Of a stretch of DNA of 9,122 nucleotides, positions 5,349-9,122 are shown in pieces. The stretch is from NCBI GenBank assembly GCA_910586375.1, contig CAJUIE010000068.1, positions 1 to 9,122 of the forward strand, read 5' to 3'. Made by a program: the position numbers and the translations under genes. Positions within the stretch are counted from its first letter, which is position 1. Every line of letters begins with the position of its first letter. The notes beneath the pieces were generated by a model. That model saw only the letters and a list, made by a program, of their open reading frames with translations, was not told the DNA's origin and searched no databases. The DNA comes from an uncultured Alistipes sp. (GTDB lineage: Bacteria; Bacteroidota; Bacteroidia; Bacteroidales; Rikenellaceae).

Positions 5349-5428
5349 GACCTTTCAGGTCTGCGGGCCGCAGCCTCCCCCGACGGAGGCCCGCACAAGT
5401 GCGTCCCGTCCGTAGGCTCTGGCCCGAA
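5349..5428 (+). repeat. Palindromic dispersed repeat, copy 3
   Basis: Leading hairpin GACCT-TTC-AGGTC (5349-5361), spacer TGC, then GGGCCGCAGCCT (5365-5376) against AGGCTCTGGCCC (5414-5425) with 10 of 12 pairs. Inside are ACGGA/TCCGT (5383-5387 with 5409-5413) and CGCAC-AA-GTGCG. The unit ends in CCCGAA like copy 1. The leading helix has a wholly different sequence from copies 1 and 2 yet pairs perfectly, and the inner helix differs from copy 2 by a paired G-C to A-T change. Confidence 0.75.
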
Positions 5429-5436
5429 TATCCTTC

Positions 5437-5450
5437 GTCGAAGCTTCGAC
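5437..5450. repeat. Palindrome GTCGAAGCTTCGAC
   Basis: A perfect 14-base palindrome 15 bases past the yitT stop (reading minus). It is not followed by a T-run on the minus strand, so it is a poor terminator. It may be a processing or 3'-end protecting hairpin, or chance. Confidence 0.45.
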
Positions 5451-5465
5451 CTCCTCAGCAGCGAG

Positions 5466-6455
5466 CTACTCGGCCTGAATGTCGCTCTTCTCGGGAAGCG
5501 GTTTGAACCCCTCGCCGAAGGTCTCGTAAGCATCGGTGACGACGACGAAGGCCCGCGGGTCAATCTCCTTGATCTTGTGCTGTACCTGGCGGACCTCCTT
5601 ACGGCTGACGACCAGAAAGATCATGTCCCGTTCGGCATCGGTATACATGCCTTTCGACTTGATATAAGTAGCACTGCGGTCAAGGTCACCGATGATGAAC
5701 TGCTTGAGCTGGTCGTGGTGGTCGCTGATGATGAACAGCAGCTTGTCGTAAGACGCTCCGTCGAGCATATAAGCCACCACGCGCGAAGATATGTAAATCG
5801 ACAGCAGCGAATAAAGTGTCAACGTCCATCCGCTGGACGACGCACCGTCTGTTCCCAGACCGAAACCGATGACCACCAAACCAGACAAGACAACGAAACC
5901 ATCGGCCAGGAAGATGCCCGTCGAAAACTTGATCCCTGCAAACTTCTGCAACAACATGGCCACGATGTCGGTGCCGCCCGTCGTAGCCTGCTGCCGCACG
6001 ACGAGCCCCTGACCCACACCGATCATAACGGCCCCGATAAGGCAGGTAAGGAGCAGCTCGTTCGAAAGATCGAGGTGGCCCCCCAGCAGCTGCGCAGGAT
6101 CGAGCGCCTCGACCGCCGCCTCGTCGGGATAAACCAGTCGCGTGAGCACGTTCATGAAACCCGGCGTATAAAGCGCTGCGAGGATGGTTCTCATACCAAA
6201 CTGTCCTCCGAAGATCAGCAGGGCCGAAATCATGAGCGGCACATCGAACATATAACCGAACGTGCCGACCTGAACAGAGGGGAAGATGTTGTGCAACACG
6301 ATGCCCATGCCATAAACACCGCCCGGCACGAATTTATAAGGATTGATGAAAAGAACGAATGCCGCTCCCATGAGCGAGCACCCGAAAAAAATAAGAAACC
6401 ACGAGCGCCACCACGCCCACGAGCCCATCGGTTCGAGCAATGCTCTCGTATTCAT
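5466..6455 (-). CDS. YitT family membrane protein with C-terminal DUF2179 domain
   Basis: YitT-family proteins are multi-pass inner membrane proteins of unknown function. The protein has about five to six hydrophobic segments in the first 230 residues, with the family-like stretches FINPYKFVPGGVYG after the first segment and QQATTGGTDIVAM in the middle. From about residue 235 a soluble domain follows (DKLLFIISDH, then KGMYTDAERDMIFLVV and ending VVVTDAYETFGEGF), which fits DUF2179. I place the start at ATG 6455 (MNTRALLEPMGSW, 329 residues). The longer open frame from 6509 adds 18 residues with no membrane-protein character. The gene is divergent from plsY and shares its upstream region. A TACCTTTG box lies about 118 bases upstream. 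The 197-base gap with a repeat suggests it is not tightly coupled to miaB. Confidence 0.93.
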   Translation of the reverse strand: MNTRALLEPMGSWAWWRSWFLIFFGCSLMGAAFVLFINPYKFVPGGVYGMGIVLHNIFPSVQVGTFGYMFDVPLMISALLIFGGQFGMRTILAALYTPGFMNVLTRLVYPDEAAVEALDPAQLLGGHLDLSNELLLTCLIGAVMIGVGQGLVVRQQATTGGTDIVAMLLQKFAGIKFSTGIFLADGFVVLSGLVVIGFGLGTDGASSSGWTLTLYSLLSIYISSRVVAYMLDGASYDKLLFIISDHHDQLKQFIIGDLDRSATYIKSKGMYTDAERDMIFLVVSRKEVRQVQHKIKEIDPRAFVVVTDAYETFGEGFKPLPEKSDIQAE

Positions 6456-6572
6456 ACAATTATCCGATTTATTCGACGAAGCAGGCAGAGGCCGGACGCA
6501 GGAACGCAAAAGAGGCGGCGCCCGGAATACCGATCAAAATTGTGCAACGCTCCGTCGAGGGTTATTCGTGCA

Positions 6573-6580
6573 CAAAGGTA
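6573..6580 (-). promoter_or_regulatory. Putative -7 box (TACCTTTG) for yitT
   Basis: On the minus strand TACCTTTG matches the Bacteroidetes sigma -7 consensus TAnnTTTG. No clear -33 TTTG box is found 19-21 bases upstream. Transcription from here would give a leader of about 110 bases before the ATG at 6455. Confidence 0.5.
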
Positions 6581-6653
6581 AAATAATTCTTCGAAATAGC
6601 CGGCTTGCGGACGGGATTTTTCAGCCCGGGCAGCCGAATATCGATTTTTTTGT

Positions 6654-6661
6654 TATATTTG
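6654..6661 (+). promoter_or_regulatory. Putative -7 box (TATATTTG) for plsY
   Basis: TATATTTG matches TAnnTTTG and stands 25 bases before the plsY ATG, giving a leader of roughly 20 bases. A -33 TTTG at the usual distance is not evident. It lies back to back with the yitT box, 73 bases apart. Confidence 0.6.
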
Positions 6662-6686
6662 CCCAAACAAACATTCTGAATCGGCC

Positions 6687-7355
6687 ATGATCCTGACCAT
6701 CTATACCGCAACTACCATGATCGTCATTGCCTATCTGCTGGGCTCGATACCGAGCGCCGTATGGATCGGCAAAAAATACTACGGCATCGACATCCGCGAA
6801 CACGGATCGAAAAACGCCGGAACGACCAACATGCTGCGCGTATTAGGTAAACGAGCCGCCCTGCCGGTCTTCGCGCTGGACTTTCTGAAGGGTTTCGTGG
6901 CTGTCACGCTGATCGAACTGATGCAGTACGACGACCTGATCGGCCAAAACGACATCATCAACCTGAAGATCGGCGCTGTGGCCGCCGCCGTGCTGGGCCA
7001 TATCTTCCCCATTTTCGCCGGATTTCGCGGCGGCAAGGGGGTCGCAACGCTTGTGGGAGCCGTGACAGGTATCTATCCCCCGGCGGCTCTGCTCTGCTTC
7101 GGCGTATGGATCGTGGTGCTGATGTTCTCCCATTACGTCTCGCTCGCCTCGATGATCGCCGGATGCTGCTTTCCGATCTTCACGATCATCTCGCCCAAAG
7201 TCAATGGCTCGACGGCCTATGTGACCTTCTCGTTCGTGATCGCCGTGCTGCTGATCGTTACCCATCGCAAAAACATCCGGCGCCTGAAAGAGGGTACCGA
7301 GTCGAAAGTCTACATCTGGAAAACGCGGCGCACACGCAAGGAGGATAAAAAATAG
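6687..7355 (+). CDS. plsY: Glycerol-3-phosphate acyltransferase PlsY
   Basis: PlsY is an inner membrane enzyme that moves the acyl group from acyl-phosphate to sn-glycerol-3-phosphate, giving lysophosphatidic acid, the first step of phospholipid synthesis in most bacteria (with PlsX). The three conserved cytoplasmic motifs are present: GSIPSA (19-24), GSKNAGTTN (40-48) and HIFPIFAGFRGGKGVAT (105-121), together with ALDFLKG (63-69). The 222 residues and repeated hydrophobic segments fit the family. The start at 6687 is chosen because it follows a -7 box at a good distance; ATG at residue 11 would cut into the first membrane segment. The short basic C-terminal tail (KTRRTRKEDKK) is probably cytoplasmic. 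An acyl-CoA ligase gene follows after 88 bases. Confidence 0.96.
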   Translation: MILTIYTATTMIVIAYLLGSIPSAVWIGKKYYGIDIREHGSKNAGTTNMLRVLGKRAALPVFALDFLKGFVAVTLIELMQYDDLIGQNDIINLKIGAVAAAVLGHIFPIFAGFRGGKGVATLVGAVTGIYPPAALLCFGVWIVVLMFSHYVSLASMIAGCCFPIFTIISPKVNGSTAYVTFSFVIAVLLIVTHRKNIRRLKEGTESKVYIWKTRRTRKEDKK

Positions 7356-7443
7356 GGAAGGGACCTCCATCGAAAAAACTGGAAATCCGCAGGCCTTAGC
7401 CCGAACAACGAAAAACAAGCCCCGGCCCCAAACACCCCGCCCC

Positions 7444-9122
7444 ATGTTACAGGAAAACCTACTGAAGATCTACGAAGCCAGCTTCCGCGAAAACCGCGAA
7501 ATGGCAGCTCTGACCGACTATTTCAAGGGCGAAACGTTTTCGTACTACGAAATGGCCAAGGAGATCGCCAAACTCCACCTGCTCTTCAAAAAGGCGGGCA
7601 TCAAGCAGGGAGACAAGATAGCGCTGATCGGGCGCAACAACCCCCGTTGGTGCATCACCTACATCGCCACGATCACCTATGGGGCCGTTATCGTGCCGAT
7701 CCTCCAAGACTTCACACCGGCCGACATCATTCACATCATCAACCACTCGGAAAGCCGTCTGCTCTTTCTGAGCGACAACTTCTGGGACCTGATCGAAGAG
7801 GAGCAGATACGCCAGATCGAAGCAGTCTTTTCACTCACCGACTTTCACGTAGTCTACGAACGCGACGGCAAGTCGCTGACCAAGTTCCAGCGCGACATCC
7901 TCAAAAACTACCGCGCCAAATACCCACGTGGATTCAGCGTCAACGACATAAAGTATCCCGACATCCCCAACGACCGGGTGATCCTGCTCAACTACACATC
8001 GGGCACCACGGGCTACTCGAAAGGCGTCATGCTCACAGTGAATAACCTTACGGGCAACGTCCTTTTCGCCAAAACGGCTCTCAACACCCAAACCGGAACA
8101 TGCTATTTCCAGAGAGGAGGACGCACCCTCTCGTTCCTGCCTCTGGCCCATGCCTACGGCTGCGCCTTCGACTTTCTGGCCCCCCTGGCTGTGGGCGGGC
8201 ACATCACCCTGCTGGGCAAAATACCGTCGCCCAAGATCCTGCTTGAAGCGATGGCCATAGTCAAACCTACGATCATCTGCTGCGTACCAATGATCCTGGA
8301 GAAAATCTACCGCAAGCAGGTGCTGCCGCTGCTCGAAAAGGGCCCAATGAGCTTAGCCGTAAAGATTCCCCTGCTCAATTCGGCCATCTATTCGGTCATC
8401 CGCAAGAAACTGATGGATGCTTTCGGTGGCAACGTCTCGATCTTCATCGTCGGGGGTGCACCCATGAACCAGGAGACCGAAGCCTTCCTCATGCAGATAC
8501 GTTTCCCCATCACCATAGGCTACGGTATGACCGAATGCGCCCCGCTCATCAGCTTCGCCCCCGACAATGAATTCAAAACCGGCTCTTGCGGCCGCTACCT
8601 CCGGGAGTTGCTCGAAGTGAAGATCGACTCCCCCGATCCGGAACACACCACCGGCGAGATATTGGTCCGCGGCGAGCACGTCATGCAAGGCTACTACAAG
8701 AATGAAAAAGACACGAAGACAGTCCTTGACGCTGATGGCTGGCTCCACACGGGTGATATGGGAACCATGGATCCCGACGGTACGCTCTACATCCGCGGCC
8801 GCTCGAAAACCATGATTCTCTCGAGCAACGGCCAGAACATCTACCCCGAAGAGATCGAAGACAAACTCAACAACATGTATCTGGTGCTGGAGTCGCTGGT
8901 CATCGACATGGGCAACGGTCGCCTGCGTGCTCTGGTAGTTCCGGACTACGAAGAAGCTGAACGTGAAGGCGTGGAACTGGACCGTCTGCCGGAGATCATG
9001 CAGAACAACCTCCTGCAACTCAACGAACAGCTTGCAGCCTACGAGAAAGTGGCAGAGATCGTGCTCTACCCCACCGAATTTGAAAAGACCCCCAAGCGCA
9101 GCATCAAGCGCTACCTCTACAC
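7444..9122 (+). CDS. AMP-dependent long-chain acyl-CoA synthetase, 3' end cut by window
   Basis: Read from ATG at 7444, the frame stays open to the window edge, giving 559 codons. It is an adenylate-forming enzyme of the ANL superfamily that activates a fatty or carboxylic acid with ATP and joins it to CoA. Motifs: P-loop-like TSGTTGYSKG (185-194), GYGMTE (359-364), the TGD aspartate D438 in WLHTGD, and the hinge region with R453 (GRSKTMI). The final part FEKTPKRSIKRYLY replaces the usual KTxxGK motif; the position expected for the catalytic lysine looks like Ser, with lysines at 551 and 555 on either side. By family length only a few residues should be missing. The start has no Shine-Dalgarno sequence, normal in this phylum. 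The 88-base gap after plsY has no terminator, so cotranscription is likely. Substrate and symbol cannot be fixed; a medium- or long-chain acid is most probable beside plsY. Confidence 0.93.
   Translation, partial: MLQENLLKIYEASFRENREMAALTDYFKGETFSYYEMAKEIAKLHLLFKKAGIKQGDKIALIGRNNPRWCITYIATITYGAVIVPILQDFTPADIIHIINHSESRLLFLSDNFWDLIEEEQIRQIEAVFSLTDFHVVYERDGKSLTKFQRDILKNYRAKYPRGFSVNDIKYPDIPNDRVILLNYTSGTTGYSKGVMLTVNNLTGNVLFAKTALNTQTGTCYFQRGGRTLSFLPLAHAYGCAFDFLAPLAVGGHITLLGKIPSPKILLEAMAIVKPTIICCVPMILEKIYRKQVLPLLEKGPMSLAVKIPLLNSAIYSVIRKKLMDAFGGNVSIFIVGGAPMNQETEAFLMQIRFPITIGYGMTECAPLISFAPDNEFKTGSCGRYLRELLEVKIDSPDPEHTTGEILVRGEHVMQGYYKNEKDTKTVLDADGWLHTGDMGTMDPDGTLYIRGRSKTMILSSNGQNIYPEEIEDKLNNMYLVLESLVIDMGNGRLRALVVPDYEEAEREGVELDRLPEIMQNNLLQLNEQLAAYEKVAEIVLYPTEFEKTPKRSIKRYLY

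Larger units (their letters stand above)
5269..5465. other. yitT-miaB intergenic region
   Basis: These 197 bases separate the two minus-strand genes. They hold an AT-rich patch with AAAAATTTTT (5280-5289) next to the miaB start, a dispersed repeat (5319-5346), palindromic repeat copy 3 (5349-5428) and the palindrome at 5437-5450. No clear TAnnTTTG promoter for miaB was found; TACTTTG at 5245-5251 on the minus strand is one base short of it and lies inside the annotated coding start. Confidence 0.6.

Noticed and set aside
5258..5563. A 101-codon minus-strand frame containing VIPNEVKNL
   Set aside because: It overlaps yitT in another frame and translates the dispersed repeat and palindromic copy 3; such peptides are well-known artefacts.
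6456..6509. Extension of yitT by 18 residues to 6509
   Set aside because: The extra residues are not membrane-like, and the ATG at 6455 begins a protein of normal family form.
5340..6581. A 413-codon open frame on the plus strand
   Set aside because: It lies antisense to yitT over nearly its whole length; its His/Arg/Asp-rich composition has no domain sense, while the minus frame shows clear membrane segments and DUF2179.

Overview
The window looks like chromosomal DNA of a GC-rich member of the Bacteroidales, most likely Alistipes (Rikenellaceae). Reasons: high GC with C/G-ending codons, protein families of Bacteroidetes type, genes without Shine-Dalgarno sequences, promoter -7 boxes of the Bacteroidetes form TAnnTTTG, and a FISUMP-type protein fragment. 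This assignment is inference from recognition; no database search was possible.

Layout. (1) 1-1211, plus strand: the GTPase gene der, cut at its 5' end by the window edge. (2) 1212-2447: about 1.2 kb with no intact gene. It holds the C-terminal fragment of a FISUMP/C-type-lectin-like protein that resembles the variable region of a diversity-generating retroelement (DGR) target, an inverted second copy of the 48-base tail of that fragment, copies of a palindromic dispersed repeat, several further hairpins, and a strong terminator at its right end. (3) 2448-6455, minus strand: yitT-family membrane protein gene, then miaB, then a DEAD-box RNA helicase gene. The last two are 10 bases apart and surely an operon. 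yitT and miaB are separated by 197 bases holding another copy of the dispersed repeat. (4) 6456-6686: divergent promoter region with a -7 box for each direction. (5) 6687-9122, plus strand: plsY, then an AMP-forming acyl-CoA ligase gene cut at its 3' end by the window edge, probably within a few residues of its stop.

How the genes work together. Der (ribosome assembly GTPase), the DEAD-box helicase (RNA remodelling, RGG-rich tail) and MiaB (tRNA ms2i6A37 modification) are housekeeping RNA/translation functions. PlsY (acylation of glycerol-3-phosphate) and the acyl-CoA ligase (fatty acid activation) both handle acyl groups for membrane lipid. YitT is a membrane protein of unknown function.

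The genes are ordinary; the unusual material is between them. Three full and one half copy of one repeat can be lined up by eye. Each is built of a small hairpin followed by a larger multi-helix hairpin, and helix positions differ between copies in compensatory ways (for example GCGGA/TCCGC against ACGGA/TCCGT, and AGCCT/AGGCT against AGCTT/AAGCT). That is the best candidate here for an undescribed element. The second is the orphan DGR-like variable region followed at once by a hairpin, with no reverse transcriptase or template repeat in the window.
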